Source of the DNA: Nostoc sp. LPT
Lineage (GTDB): Bacteria > Cyanobacteriota > Cyanobacteriia > Cyanobacteriales > Nostocaceae
Assembly (NCBI RefSeq): GCF_017115165.1
Contig: NZ_JABXKF010000163.1
Location: forward strand, 1-55,862
Length of the DNA stretch: 55,862 nucleotides
Reading direction: 5' to 3'
In this document: in pieces, positions 46,216 through 54,799 of the stretch
How positions within the stretch are numbered: the stretch's first letter is position 1
Layout: each line of letters opens with the position of its first letter
The notes under the pieces: model-generated
The model's input: only the letters and a program-made list of their open reading frames with translations
Database searches by the model: none
Told to the model about the DNA's origin: nothing
Translations under genes and position numbers: made by a program

Positions 46216-46731
46216 TTAATCAGAAGCTAGAGAGCTTTTATCCAACAGTTGCGTTTTTTCTGTTGTTTCAGGGTGAGGAATTTTGACCTGTTCAAGAAAA
46301 CGAGATATCCAAGGTAAAGCCACCATAATTCCTGTTAACACTACTAGAAATACAGCTATTCCAAAAATTTGGTCACGGGGAATTTCGAGAACACCGCGTA
46401 AAATTACCTCTCTTAAAGCAGAAACAATAGTAATTTCCACTGCTGCGGTCACGGATGTCCTCTGTTGTTGTAGATGATCAATTAACAGGCGGAACAACTC
46501 TACTAAAATCAAAATGAACAGGATATCAGATGTTACTTGCCGCAAATCCAAGGGATGCAAAAAGGAGAAGAACATATCTCCCAGTCGGATCAGCATCACA
46601 CAGAATAGACCAAGGCAGAGAGAAATGATAATAAAGTCTTGAAAAAATTCCAGGTTCCGGACAATTTTATTTCTTTGTAACCAGTTATTGAAGTTTGAAA
46701 TTAGCCCCTTGAGCATGGTATTTCCTGACAA
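46216..46731 (-). CDS. PsiE-like membrane protein
   Basis: The 171-residue protein has four hydrophobic segments (FIIISLCLGLFCVMLI, SDILFILILVELFRLL, FGIAVFLVVLTGIMVALPWI) of the phosphate-starvation-inducible PsiE family. Function is unknown beyond phosphate-stress induction in some bacteria. Its 3' end and flank are copied upstream of both vnfDG starts. Confidence 0.78.
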   Translation of the reverse strand: MSGNTMLKGLISNFNNWLQRNKIVRNLEFFQDFIIISLCLGLFCVMLIRLGDMFFSFLHPLDLRQVTSDILFILILVELFRLLIDHLQQQRTSVTAAVEITIVSALREVILRGVLEIPRDQIFGIAVFLVVLTGIMVALPWISRFLEQVKIPHPETTEKTQLLDKSSLASD

Positions 46732-46760
46732 TTAGATTCATTGATCTCCATAACTGAAAC

Positions 46761-46794
46761 AGTGCTGAGTATCTAGCATCGATTACTCAGCACT
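46761..46794. repeat. Perfect 11-bp hairpin
   Basis: AGTGCTGAGTA and TACTCAGCACT enclose a 12-base loop between the hypothetical gene at 46852 and psiE. It may end transcription of the upstream gene, but no T-run follows. Confidence 0.45.
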
Positions 46795-46851
46795 CAGTAC
46801 TGTATTCAATCCCCATTATTTAGCTATGGGGTTCCACTCAGCCCGATTAAA

Positions 46852-47112
46852 CTATTTTGAACCGTTCAAGTCACCTTGTACGGTTTCTACGGTTTTAATT
46901 TTGGATACTGCGGTTGTTAAGTTATTCGCAGCCTTAATAATCTCTTGTAAGGTTTCGTTTATCACTTTCTCATCAAGAGAGGTTTCTAATAAGTAAGTTT
47001 CTACGAAAATCTCCACTCGGTTAACAATTATTTTGGCTTGAGAGCGTAGTTTGTTGAGGTCTTTGGTAGACAATTCAGTCATATTCATTGTTTGAAGCTC
47101 CTTTAGTTTCAC
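46852..47112 (-). CDS. Small hypothetical helical protein
   Basis: The 86-residue protein is mostly helical (LSTKDLNKLRSQAKIIVNRV, LLETSLDEKVINETLQEIIK). The ATG at 47088 (MTELST) is a plausible alternative start. It has no recognised domain and no clear operon partner. Confidence 0.5.
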   Translation of the reverse strand: MKLKELQTMNMTELSTKDLNKLRSQAKIIVNRVEIFVETYLLETSLDEKVINETLQEIIKAANNLTTAVSKIKTVETVQGDLNGSK

Positions 47113-47463
47113 AGGGTAAATTCTACATTTTTGGTCAGCAATTCTCAGTCAAAGAGCGATTCTTACAGGTCAACCTTTTTTTGAAAGATAAAGCCTGCTG
47201 GAATACCCATTTAATTGGTTTACCTGTTGACTGCTTAAATGCCTTGAGATTCCCCAAATTAGTACAAAGGTTTCAAGCAGGAAAATTGCTAGGGGTGGCG
47301 AGTTAGTAGGTCTATTTATTCTTTAGGACTTACGCACCAAAATTATCTTTTGAGACTGGGTGTGGAGTGTGTAATTTTGGGTATGGTAAGGGTTTTGGGT
47401 CTTTATGAAGCAATAACAAGTCTTCTCCTAAGCAAAGATACCAAAGGCGAAGGGTGGAGACTT
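47113..47463. other. Intergenic region with an unassigned open frame
   Basis: The plus strand from 47088 to 47306 is open and ends HLIGLPVDCLNALRFPKLVQ...GKLLGVAS. It reads somewhat like a gene tail but has no domain I recognise and no good start. A lone MITE end (GGACTTACGCACC) lies near 47328. Confidence 0.3.
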
Positions 47464-48291
47464 TTATAGCAACTTGAAGCCGAAGTTGTTGAGAGTTTCC
47501 CGCAAATACTTGCACCCTTTTAAATAGTCTAAAGTGGCGATTCGCTCAGCTGAGTTTTGCGACCAATCAACAGCAGCATTCATCTGTTGTTGAGTGTAGA
47601 ATTCTTTCATGATATCATTGTAGTGAGCGATCGCTTCATCTTGCTCTGCCAATTTATAGATTTCCCGGTGCAGTATAGCTGACTGGGGTAAACGCGGCTT
47701 AATAGCAGGTTGTACTTCAGGATTGGGATAACCTACACACAATCCAAATATAGGAAACACAAAAGGTGGCAAATTTAATAGTGTTGCCACCTCTTGGGTG
47801 TTATTGCGGATTGCGCCAATATATACCGTTCCCAAACCAATAGATTCAGCCGCTAGAGTCGCATTTTGCGCTGCTACCGAGGCATCGATTACTGCTTTAA
47901 ACAACAGTTCTATGTAATCCAGAGCCACATGAGGTAGTCCGCGACTATCAGCAATATGAGCCATACGACCTAAATCTGCTAACCAAACCAAAAATACAGG
48001 AGCCTGGTTAACCCATGCTTGGTTATTAGACAGCTTGCATAATTCTGCTTTGCGCTCTGGATCTTCAACCGCTACCACACTCCAGGTTTGCAAATTAGCT
48101 GAACTAGCAGCAGATTGAGCCGCTGCAACTAGCCATTCTAGGGTTCCTGGTGGTAAAGGGTCAGATAGATAAGACCGAACTGAACGGTGAGATAGTAGCG
48201 TTTGTAGAGAGTCGTTCCAGTCAATTTCGTACTTGAAGGGAATCTCACCGTAGCGCGATCGCAATAGTTCTGTAGGATTTGTCATAGTCAA
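47464..48291 (-). CDS. Nitroreductase-family NAD(P)H oxidoreductase
   Basis: The 275-residue protein has the family's FMN motifs: TLLSHRSVRSYLSDPLPPGTLE, AAAQSAASSANLQTWS and AAQNATLAAESIGLGTVYIG. It matches NfsA/FRP-type NADPH-dependent flavin enzymes. The physiological substrate is unknown. A 5' fragment of a second copy lies at 49912-49999. Confidence 0.85.
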   Translation of the reverse strand: MTMTNPTELLRSRYGEIPFKYEIDWNDSLQTLLSHRSVRSYLSDPLPPGTLEWLVAAAQSAASSANLQTWSVVAVEDPERKAELCKLSNNQAWVNQAPVFLVWLADLGRMAHIADSRGLPHVALDYIELLFKAVIDASVAAQNATLAAESIGLGTVYIGAIRNNTQEVATLLNLPPFVFPIFGLCVGYPNPEVQPAIKPRLPQSAILHREIYKLAEQDEAIAHYNDIMKEFYTQQQMNAAVDWSQNSAERIATLDYLKGCKYLRETLNNFGFKLL

Positions 48292-48299
48292 CTTTTGAA

Positions 48300-48926
48300 C
48301 TCCAACACTTTTTTACGTTTTCAAAAAGACTCTCAACGACGAAAAACAAGGAGTTTGATTAACTAACAAAAATCGATACGATCCTTATTCTGTCAATTTA
48401 GAAAAGCAAGACAGTGTTAATCAAGGATTTCAGCTTGGTTAAGTTTCACTCGTTAAGCCCATCGATATCTGATGGATAAAAGCCTTTTGAAATATGAACT
48501 TCGGAATTTTCTCTGACGGAAGTAACAAAAGGAGGATGATACTCTATCATTTGAAGCTAAAGCCCCTTTGCCCCTCCGTCCTTGAAGCAACCCTTACACA
48601 GGTTACTATACAGTTTAACTTATAACTATTCGGACAGAATGTTCGTGAAATCATAGAATCATTTATTCGGTGTTGCAGAGAAAGCAGGATGATTTAGCAA
48701 CTGATAAAATTTTTCCCCCTGTTTACCCCAATTCATCCCGCTGTTCTGCAACGCCCTTTATTCATATTAAGCCTCTATAGAAGAATACTTGACTTTTGAC
48801 TTTTGACTTCCCCGTTCGCGTAGCGTCTCGCAGAGAAGGGGCTGACAAGCCCCTAAATTTATTTATGGGGATTATTAATTTTGACTTTTGACTTTTGACT
48901 TTTGACTTCCCCGAAGGGGCTGACTG
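48300..48926. other. Intergenic region with STRR arrays
   Basis: No gene. TTTTGAC heptamers lie at about 48788-48810 and 48880-48910, with dispersed repeat pieces (GCGTAGCGTCTCGCAGAGAA) and a GGGGCTGACAAGCCCC hairpin between them. The nitroreductase promoter is expected near 48295-48400. Confidence 0.55.
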
Positions 48927-49640
48927 CTACGCAGCTAGCTGGGTTTCTCCAAAATCTGAAGTTAGGCGACTATTCTGAAAAAAAGCAACTCGTAAAGCTA
49001 GCCGAGACTCAGATGCAGGACAAGTCAACGGAGTAACCATGTGCCAAGAATTATCAGAACGTGCGATCGCAACAGAGGAATCACTAAGGGGTAGAATATC
49101 TTGGAAGGCAGATTCCGGTTGGGAGTCTTTGAGAATTCGCAAACAGCCTCCCCAGTCTACAGACCATTGTTGATTGAAAAATAGCAGATGAGTTAAAAGT
49201 TTGTTCGGCTCGTCTGTATGAGGGTGATGCAACTGTCCTAATTGATATCGGCGAAATCCAATATCCATTACACAGTCTTTTAGTTCCAACCCAGACATTT
49301 CAGCTAAAGCTTTGCGGTAAGAATCTGTCCACAGTCCTTCTATCAACTGTCGCCAGACTTTACTGAGGTGTCTCAAGTCATAAGTAAGTCTGCCTTGTGC
49401 CATCCGCTCTCGCCAGCGATTATCGCTAGATTTGAGCATCAAGGAAATATCCTCGCTCTTTGCAAGCATCTTTCCCCAAGAGTATCCGTATCCCTCTCCC
49501 TCCGACAGGCGAAACTCTTCATGGGGAAAACTCGCAGTCAGTTCTAAGCTTGCTTCTGGTGAAAGCAGGTTTTTGATCAAAGCCCAATTGTATGGGACTT
49601 TTTGCATTGCTGTGGCACGAATGGAATCAAAATTAAGCAT
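48927..49640 (-). CDS. 2OG-Fe(II) oxygenase-family protein
   Basis: The 237-residue protein has HPHTDEP (His and Asp iron ligands), a later SWHMVTPL (second His) and SRLALRVAFF (Arg for 2-oxoglutarate). These form a prolyl-hydroxylase-like double-stranded beta helix. It hydroxylates an unknown substrate. It stands alone, next to the gene-fragment scar at 49645-50000. Confidence 0.78.
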   Translation of the reverse strand: MLNFDSIRATAMQKVPYNWALIKNLLSPEASLELTASFPHEEFRLSEGEGYGYSWGKMLAKSEDISLMLKSSDNRWRERMAQGRLTYDLRHLSKVWRQLIEGLWTDSYRKALAEMSGLELKDCVMDIGFRRYQLGQLHHPHTDEPNKLLTHLLFFNQQWSVDWGGCLRILKDSQPESAFQDILPLSDSSVAIARSDNSWHMVTPLTCPASESRLALRVAFFQNSRLTSDFGETQLAA

Positions 49641-49644
49641 GGTA

Positions 49645-49787
49645 GAAAAAACGCTTTAGTAGAATTAACCAATCATGATTACCCTGGACATCAAGTGGTA
49701 TTGGAGCATCAACAATCGATTTACCTCTGCACCAAAAAGCTTTGCTCAAGCCGTAGAAGTTTCATCGCCGGAACACTTAGAGCATCG
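49645..49787 (+). pseudogene. Fragment of the tetR gene
   Basis: The DNA from CTAGT-like TAGTAGAATTAACCAATCATG through GTAGAAGTTTCATCGCCGGA is nearly identical to the middle of the TetR gene at 1198-1812 (around 1540-1660). It covers about 48 codons, with small changes and no start or stop of its own. It is a partial duplicate cut by the MITE that follows. Confidence 0.85.
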
Positions 49788-49910
49788 ATTCAGTAATCAA
49801 AAACCTAACCTCCCAGGGCCCTTCCCTGGTAGGGAAGGGCCCTGGGAGGTAAACTCCCCTCTTCGCTTCAAAGAGGGGTTGGGGGAGAGGTTCTTTCAGG
49901 ATTACTGAAT
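49788..49910. mobile_element. 123-bp MITE with ATTCAGTAATC ends and a 19-bp hairpin
   Basis: The ends are ATTCAGTAATC and its exact complement. Inside lies a perfect 19-bp stem at 49809-49849 (CCTCCCAGGGCCCTTCCCT around a GGT loop). It joins the tetR fragment on its left to the nitroreductase fragment on its right. There is no coding ability. Confidence 0.75.
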
Positions 49911-49911
49911 T

Positions 49912-49999
49912 GGTGTTTTAGAGAGTCATTCCAATCAATTTCGTAATTGAAAGGAATTTCACTGAATAGCGATCGCAATAATTTTGTAGGATTTGTCAT
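49912..49999 (-). pseudogene. 5' fragment of the nitroreductase gene
   Basis: The minus strand starts with the codons of MTNPTKLL and continues with EIPFNYEIDWND, matching the first 28 codons of the nitroreductase at 47464-48291, and its upstream flank (about 50000-50030) matches too. The copy stops at the MITE. It is a truncated relic. Confidence 0.85.
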
Positions 50000-50115
50000 A
50001 GTCAACTTTTGAACTTGAACGCTTTTTTACAATTTCAGAGGGATTACCAACCTCATTACAAATTTGTTTGGCTACAAGAAAACTGGCTTTATCGATAGCG
50101 ATTCTTCAACACTGC

Positions 50116-50325
50116 TCAAAGTAGGTCAAGATCAACCTCCTCAGAATCAAACTGCTTTCCCTCTTGTTTGAGTGATTGTCGTTGGAGATTACGCAACAGG
50201 GAACGCAAAACATCAGTCTTAGTGCGTTGGAACTGCTTGCAGTACTGCTCTAGAAGTTGCCGTTCTTCTGGAGACAATTGAAAAGTGATCCATCCTTGCT
50301 CTTTTCTCGGCATAGATATTACCAA
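50116..50325 (-). CDS. Small ribbon-helix-helix-type protein
   Basis: The 69-residue protein contains WITFQLSPEERQLLEQYCKQ then TKTDVLRSLLRNL, a beta strand followed by two helices like the ribbon-helix-helix DNA-binding fold of CopG/Arc proteins. Such proteins often act as antitoxins or small repressors. No toxin partner is visible next to it. A palindromic site ATTACCAACAT...TTGGTAAT lies just upstream and could be its operator. Confidence 0.6.
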   Translation of the reverse strand: MVISMPRKEQGWITFQLSPEERQLLEQYCKQFQRTKTDVLRSLLRNLQRQSLKQEGKQFDSEEVDLDLL

Positions 50326-50507
50326 TTATGTTGGTAATATCTTAGCAGCTGGTACAATGATTGCAATAACCTGAGACAGAATTGTGATGCTTTCTTAACC
50401 AAGTTCACTTTTGATTTGTGGTCAAATGAAAGCTTACAAATTTAACTACACTACTCCCCACTCCCTACTCTCTATTCCCCTGTAATGTTTTGATAGGTGT
50501 TGTGCAT

Positions 50508-51644
50508 TTACCTTTGGGGAACAAAACTCAGGAGTTCTTCAACTGTGAGACTGCGCTTAACTTTTACTGACTGATGTTTTACAGCATCCAGCACTGATTG
50601 AATTTCTGGCTGACTGAGCGTGATTCCATGTTCTTGCAGCACACTAAATATCAGATGCCGACCGGAATGTTTGCCTACTACCAAGCGACGTTCCCAGCCA
50701 ACATCTTCCGGCGCAAACGGTTCGTAAGTACCGGGATTTTGCAACACACCGTGAGCATGAATGCCCGATTCGTGTGCAAAAGTATTTTCACCCACGATCG
50801 CTTTCCAGGGAGGAACCGGCCAGTTGGCAGCTTTCGCAACTAACCGCGATAGTTCCAATAGCCGTTTTGTATTAATACCCGTTGGAATGCCGTAGAGGTG
50901 TTTCAGTGCCATTACCATTTCTTCCAGCGCCGCATTACCTGCGCGTTCGCCAATCCCATTTACCGTAGTGTTGACTGATCGCGCCCCTGCTTCAATACCA
51001 GCTAGCGAGTTCGCCATTGCCAGTCCAAAATCATTATGTGTGTGCATTTCTATGGGAATGAATAGATGATGCACAAGGGAGCGAACTTTGCTGTAAGTGT
51101 TCAGAGGGTCGAGAATTCCTACAGTGTCACAAAAGCGAAACCGGAAAGCTCCCAACTCTTGAGCATAATAAGCCACATCCAATAGAAAAGATGGATCGGC
51201 TCTGGAAGAATCTTCTCCGCCAACAGATACAGATAAACCGTGATCGCAAGCGAAATTAATCGCATCCCGCAGACGATCCAGCATTACCTGCTGCTTACCC
51301 CCAAACTTGGCGGCAATCTGAATTTCTGAGACGGGAACGGAAATATGCACCCGTTCCAAACCACAATCTATAGATGCCTGGATATCGGACAAATTAGCAC
51401 GGTTCCAGCCAAGTAATTGGGCATTTAATCCCAGATTAGCGATCGCTCGGATCGACTCTGCTTCTTCTTGTCCCATTGCCGGAACACCAATTTCCAATTC
51501 TGGAACACCAATGGCATCAAGAAAAGTAGCGATCGCAATTTTTTCTTCAACGTTAAAGGCTACACCTGCGGCTTGTTCGCCATCTCGCAAGGTTGTATCG
51601 TTAATCTGAACGGGATGTTTGTTCATAGTGAAGTGATGATTCAT
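50508..51644 (-). CDS. nifV: Homocitrate synthase NifV
   Basis: The 378-residue protein belongs to the isopropylmalate/homocitrate synthase family. It has NDTTLRDGEQAAGVAF (substrate and metal Asp), EMHTHNDFGLAMAN (metal His pair) and GIGERAGNAALEE. NifV condenses acetyl-CoA and 2-oxoglutarate to homocitrate, the organic part of FeMo- and FeV-cofactor. It is 280 bp downstream of vnfR2 on the same strand, and a truncated second copy lies downstream of vnfR1. I keep the first ATG because the remnant copy also conserves it. Confidence 0.88.
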   Translation of the reverse strand: MNHHFTMNKHPVQINDTTLRDGEQAAGVAFNVEEKIAIATFLDAIGVPELEIGVPAMGQEEAESIRAIANLGLNAQLLGWNRANLSDIQASIDCGLERVHISVPVSEIQIAAKFGGKQQVMLDRLRDAINFACDHGLSVSVGGEDSSRADPSFLLDVAYYAQELGAFRFRFCDTVGILDPLNTYSKVRSLVHHLFIPIEMHTHNDFGLAMANSLAGIEAGARSVNTTVNGIGERAGNAALEEMVMALKHLYGIPTGINTKRLLELSRLVAKAANWPVPPWKAIVGENTFAHESGIHAHGVLQNPGTYEPFAPEDVGWERRLVVGKHSGRHLIFSVLQEHGITLSQPEIQSVLDAVKHQSVKVKRSLTVEELLSFVPQR

Positions 51645-51923
51645 TTTGCAGCTAACTTGTTGGGTAATTTTGATTTGCTTGAGGAATTGACGCAGTGTGC
51701 AACCTAACCCCTACACCTTCCCTACTAGCGCGTTGGGGAGCAAGAATCAAAGCCTCTTAGGAGTGGGAGAGAGGAATGGAAGTGGGATTCTAAGGATAAG
51801 TTGCACATCGCGTTAATTAATAATTGAAAGACAGAGCAGCTAACTTGAGTTGTAAAAACTAAAAGACATATTTCTTAGCCGTAGGGTAATAATTACGAAT
51901 TACGAATTACGAATTAAGAAGTA
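51645..51923. repeat. Spacer between vnfR2 and nifV with heptamer repeats
   Basis: About 280 bp with no gene. GAATTAC heptamers lie at about 51891-51917, and AACCCCTACACC-type repeat text near 51710. In the vnfR1 copy the same junction is only a few bases, so this spacer was either inserted here or deleted there. Confidence 0.6.
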
Positions 51924-53141
51924 TTAAATATTTGCTACAACTTCCCCAATATTGCTAGTGTCATAGCCGCCGAGAATCTCTAATTGCGATCGCACTAGCT
52001 GATGTCCCAAGATACTGAGAAACTGCTTTACTGGTTCTTCTTCCAAGTATTCTTTAATAATCACCAAGTCATATCGCGCACGATGAAGGGGGATAAATCC
52101 CAACCCAAAGGCAGCAGCTATAGATGCTGTACTGATACCTGCATCAGCGATTCCTGAGACTACAGACAAAGCAACATCTTGATGGCTGTGAACGATATGA
52201 TCAGATCCTTTAACTTTGTGTAATGGCACTCCTTCTTCTTGGAGTTTCCGTTCTAAAAGCATCCGACTGCCAGAACCCACTTCATGGGTGACAATAGTTG
52301 CTCCAAATTCTACTAAGTCGGAAACTGTTTTAACTCCCATCGGGTTTCCTGGTGGGACTAACAAACCTTCTTCCCAAACTCCAAGGGTAATCAAAACGGC
52401 ACTCTTACCTGTTAAGGCTTCCCGCACAAAGGGAATGTTATGTTCCCCAGTATCAGCATCGTATAAGTGCATTCCTGCAATGTGAACTTCACCTCGGCAC
52501 AAACTACGCAATGCAGCCGTGCTATGGGCAAAACGATAATGAACTCGCAGTTGCGGATGCCAACGTTCAGTTGCTCTTGCCAACAGGGAAAGCACAGGTG
52601 TACAACCAGCAATCACAACTGTATTATGCAGTTTATCTATATCATCCAGAAGCCGAACCTGGACTTTATTTGTACCGATCTCGCTCTGGGCTTCACCCTC
52701 AGAGTCAGGCTCTTTACTAGCTACCTTTGACGCTAATGGCAATTTGCTAATGCCGGGGAACCCATCTACCGCAACTGTCTCACCATCAGCTGGAATCATT
52801 TCGATCCGAAAAGCATCATTCCCCACAAGGGGATAAGCTATCCATTGATCCCCAACCCGCGCTAGACTAACTCGTGATTGCTCTTGCTTAGGGGCTGATC
52901 CCGCAAGAATTGCCTCAACTTCTGGTAAATCTTCCTCAAACCAGAATAAGTCCTCGACTTGGCAACCAAGCGCCTTAGCTAAACGTAGTGACATAGCAAC
53001 AGAAGGAGCATATTGTCCCAATTCCACACCACCAATACTCTGACGAGTTACGCCAGCTATATTAGCCAATTCTTGCTGACTCATGCCCAAGCGAGTTCTT
53101 ATTGACTTCAGGTTATTGCAAAGATTCACATCCAGTTTCAT
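51924..53141 (-). CDS. vnfR2: VnfR-type repressor, copy 2 (HTH plus PBP-like domain)
   Basis: The 405-residue protein is strongly similar to copy 1: HTH at residues 8-65 (RLGMSQQELANIAGVTRQSI) and the PBP-like domain from about residue 165. The linker is short (about 45 residues) and has no repeats, so this is probably the less altered form. The true start may be GTG four codons in (53129), which aligns with the vnfR1 start and has an AACTGGA site. In A. variabilis both repressors act together on the vnf genes, which suits paired operators. Confidence 0.8.
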   Translation of the reverse strand: MKLDVNLCNNLKSIRTRLGMSQQELANIAGVTRQSIGGVELGQYAPSVAMSLRLAKALGCQVEDLFWFEEDLPEVEAILAGSAPKQEQSRVSLARVGDQWIAYPLVGNDAFRIEMIPADGETVAVDGFPGISKLPLASKVASKEPDSEGEAQSEIGTNKVQVRLLDDIDKLHNTVVIAGCTPVLSLLARATERWHPQLRVHYRFAHSTAALRSLCRGEVHIAGMHLYDADTGEHNIPFVREALTGKSAVLITLGVWEEGLLVPPGNPMGVKTVSDLVEFGATIVTHEVGSGSRMLLERKLQEEGVPLHKVKGSDHIVHSHQDVALSVVSGIADAGISTASIAAAFGLGFIPLHRARYDLVIIKEYLEEEPVKQFLSILGHQLVRSQLEILGGYDTSNIGEVVANI

Positions 53142-53421
53142 GAGGCTGTATCTCTCCGTTAGAAAAAGCCGCGGCGCACAAACTTAAATTTGTTGGGTCA
53201 ATAGCAAGGTTTTCTAGTATTTGCCGTTTTTGTTGTCAGACATGTTGATGTTTTAACAATTTCGCTTGTTTGCTGCAAGCGTAACATACATTCTGCTAAA
53301 ATACTTGCATTTTTGGATACTATTTTAGTGATTTAGCGTAGCTTGCCGCCGTAGGCATCGCCTTTTCATCATCTGCTAACCAAAGCGATGCCTAAGTTGG
53401 CTTACGTCACCAAAAGAAAAC
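53142..53421. other. Intergenic region between vnfR2 and the 128-residue gene
   Basis: The first 30 bp match the vnfR1 flank (GAGGCTGTATCTCTCCGTTA), and TAGCAAGG follows. A repeat with an imperfect inverted match (GTAGGCATCGC and GCGATGCCTA) lies at about 53350-53395. No gene and no vnf palindrome pair were seen. Confidence 0.5.
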
Positions 53422-53808
53422 TTAGTCCGAGTGCGGTAAATCCTGATCTAAATGCCAATTGCCTTTTTTAGTTGGTACTGCTACCCACTGGAGTTCCAAC
53501 CATAAGATCGGGTTCTTTTCCTTCAACCTTGAGGCGGGATCGCGAATAATGCGTGTGGCATTTATGCAAACAGCCTCAGATATCCCCAAATCTTGGGCAA
53601 CGCCTCTGAAAATGTTTTTGTAGGCATTAACTGAGGCAAACAGCATATTAGGATAAAAAACAACAAAATGTTGTATAAGTTTTGGAGGGCAGCCCCAGTA
53701 AGAGTTTACAAGTTCGACGTGGCAGTACTGGAGCAACTCGCCGACTTTGGCACAGCGTCCCTTGACTACGGTAGTAAATTTTTGGACTAAAACCTCTTCA
53801 GTCAACAT
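53422..53808 (-). CDS. Hypothetical protein downstream of vnfH
   Basis: The 128-residue protein starts MLTEEVLVQKFTTVVKGR, and its C-terminal part is WLELQWVAVPTKKGNWHLDQ. It has three cysteines in the first 45 residues and looks cytoplasmic. It lies 166 bp after vnfH on the same strand and so could share its transcript. I do not recognise the family. Confidence 0.55.
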   Translation of the reverse strand: MLTEEVLVQKFTTVVKGRCAKVGELLQYCHVELVNSYWGCPPKLIQHFVVFYPNMLFASVNAYKNIFRGVAQDLGISEAVCINATRIIRDPASRLKEKNPILWLELQWVAVPTKKGNWHLDQDLPHSD

Positions 53809-53974
53809 AATGAGTTCTCCTCCTTCAATGAGGTAGACGAATTTTGGCGTGGTTCAGAACGCCGATTTCTCAAATGGTGGTAAGAAGTTTACGCAGTTTT
53901 TTCTGCTTTTTCGAGTAAGAGATTGCCAATTGCTCCAGACACTTTGTATGAGGGATAACCCCTACTGCATTGTT

Positions 53975-54799
53975 CTAGTCAAACAACCCAAACTTTACTA
54001 GCAGTTCCTCTAGCTGATCGTTAGACATAGATTTCGGAGTAACAAAATCTGTATTTTGGTCAATTGCCATTGCCAGGTTGTGATAGTGCTGTGCCTGTTC
54101 AGACTCAGGAGCATACTCAATCACCGTCTTGCGGTGGAACTCTGCCCGTTGCACCATATTGTCTCTGGGTATGGAGTAGATCATTTGAGTCCCCAGTTTC
54201 TCTGCCAGAGCTTTGATCAAATCATCTTCCTCATCGACTTTGCGAGAGTTGCAAATCAATCCTCCCAGACGTATACCGCCTATCGGAGCATACTTTTGAA
54301 TGCTTCGGCAGATGTTGTTGACGGTATACATTGCCATAATTTCCCCAGAAGTGATAATGTAAACCTCTTGAGCTTTACGTTCACGAATGGGCATGACAAA
54401 TCCACCGCATACCACATCACCCAGACCATCATAAAATGTATAATCTAGTCTAACTGCATCATCATAAGCACCAAGTTGTTCCAGTAACCCAATTGATGTC
54501 AGAATGCCTCTACCTGCACATCCCACACCAGGTTCCGGCCCACCCGATTCCACACACAGCGTCTTCCCCCATCCCTCCTGGCGGAAGTCTTCTAAATTCA
54601 CATCATCTTCTTCTTTACGTAACGTATCAAGTACAATCTTCTGGTGGAATCCCCCCAAGAGGAGCCGGGTAGAGTCTGCTTTCGAGTCACACCCTACAAC
54701 CATTACTTTACGACTCATATCAGTCAGTCCAGCCACGACGTTTTGAGTCGTTGTGGATTTGCCAACTCCCCCTCTTCCATAAATAGCGATTTTCCGCAT
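53975..54799 (-). CDS. vnfH: VnfH-like nitrogenase Fe-protein, divergent
   Basis: The 274-residue protein fits the short VnfH/AnfH group (no 15-residue C-terminal tail). The 4Fe-4S cysteines are in GCAGRGILTSI and DVVCGGFVMPIRE, and the Arg of GCAGRG is present. Several near-invariant residues differ: P-loop YGRGGVGKST (usually GKGGIGKST), switch I CDSKADS (usually CDPKADS) and FYDGLGD (usually FYDVLGD). The Lys of the second half of the P-loop is kept. The gene may be functional but specialised, or slowly decaying beside another vnfH elsewhere. Confidence 0.8.
   Translation of the reverse strand: MRKIAIYGRGGVGKSTTTQNVVAGLTDMSRKVMVVGCDSKADSTRLLLGGFHQKIVLDTLRKEEDDVNLEDFRQEGWGKTLCVESGGPEPGVGCAGRGILTSIGLLEQLGAYDDAVRLDYTFYDGLGDVVCGGFVMPIRERKAQEVYIITSGEIMAMYTVNNICRSIQKYAPIGGIRLGGLICNSRKVDEEDDLIKALAEKLGTQMIYSIPRDNMVQRAEFHRKTVIEYAPESEQAQHYHNLAMAIDQNTDFVTPKSMSNDQLEELLVKFGLFD

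Noticed and set aside
48530..48625. Short leader peptide after AAAGGAGGATG
   Set aside because: The ribosome site touches the ATG with no spacing and the 29-codon frame shows no conserved feature.
54056..54448. 130-codon plus-strand frame
   Set aside because: Antisense to vnfH.
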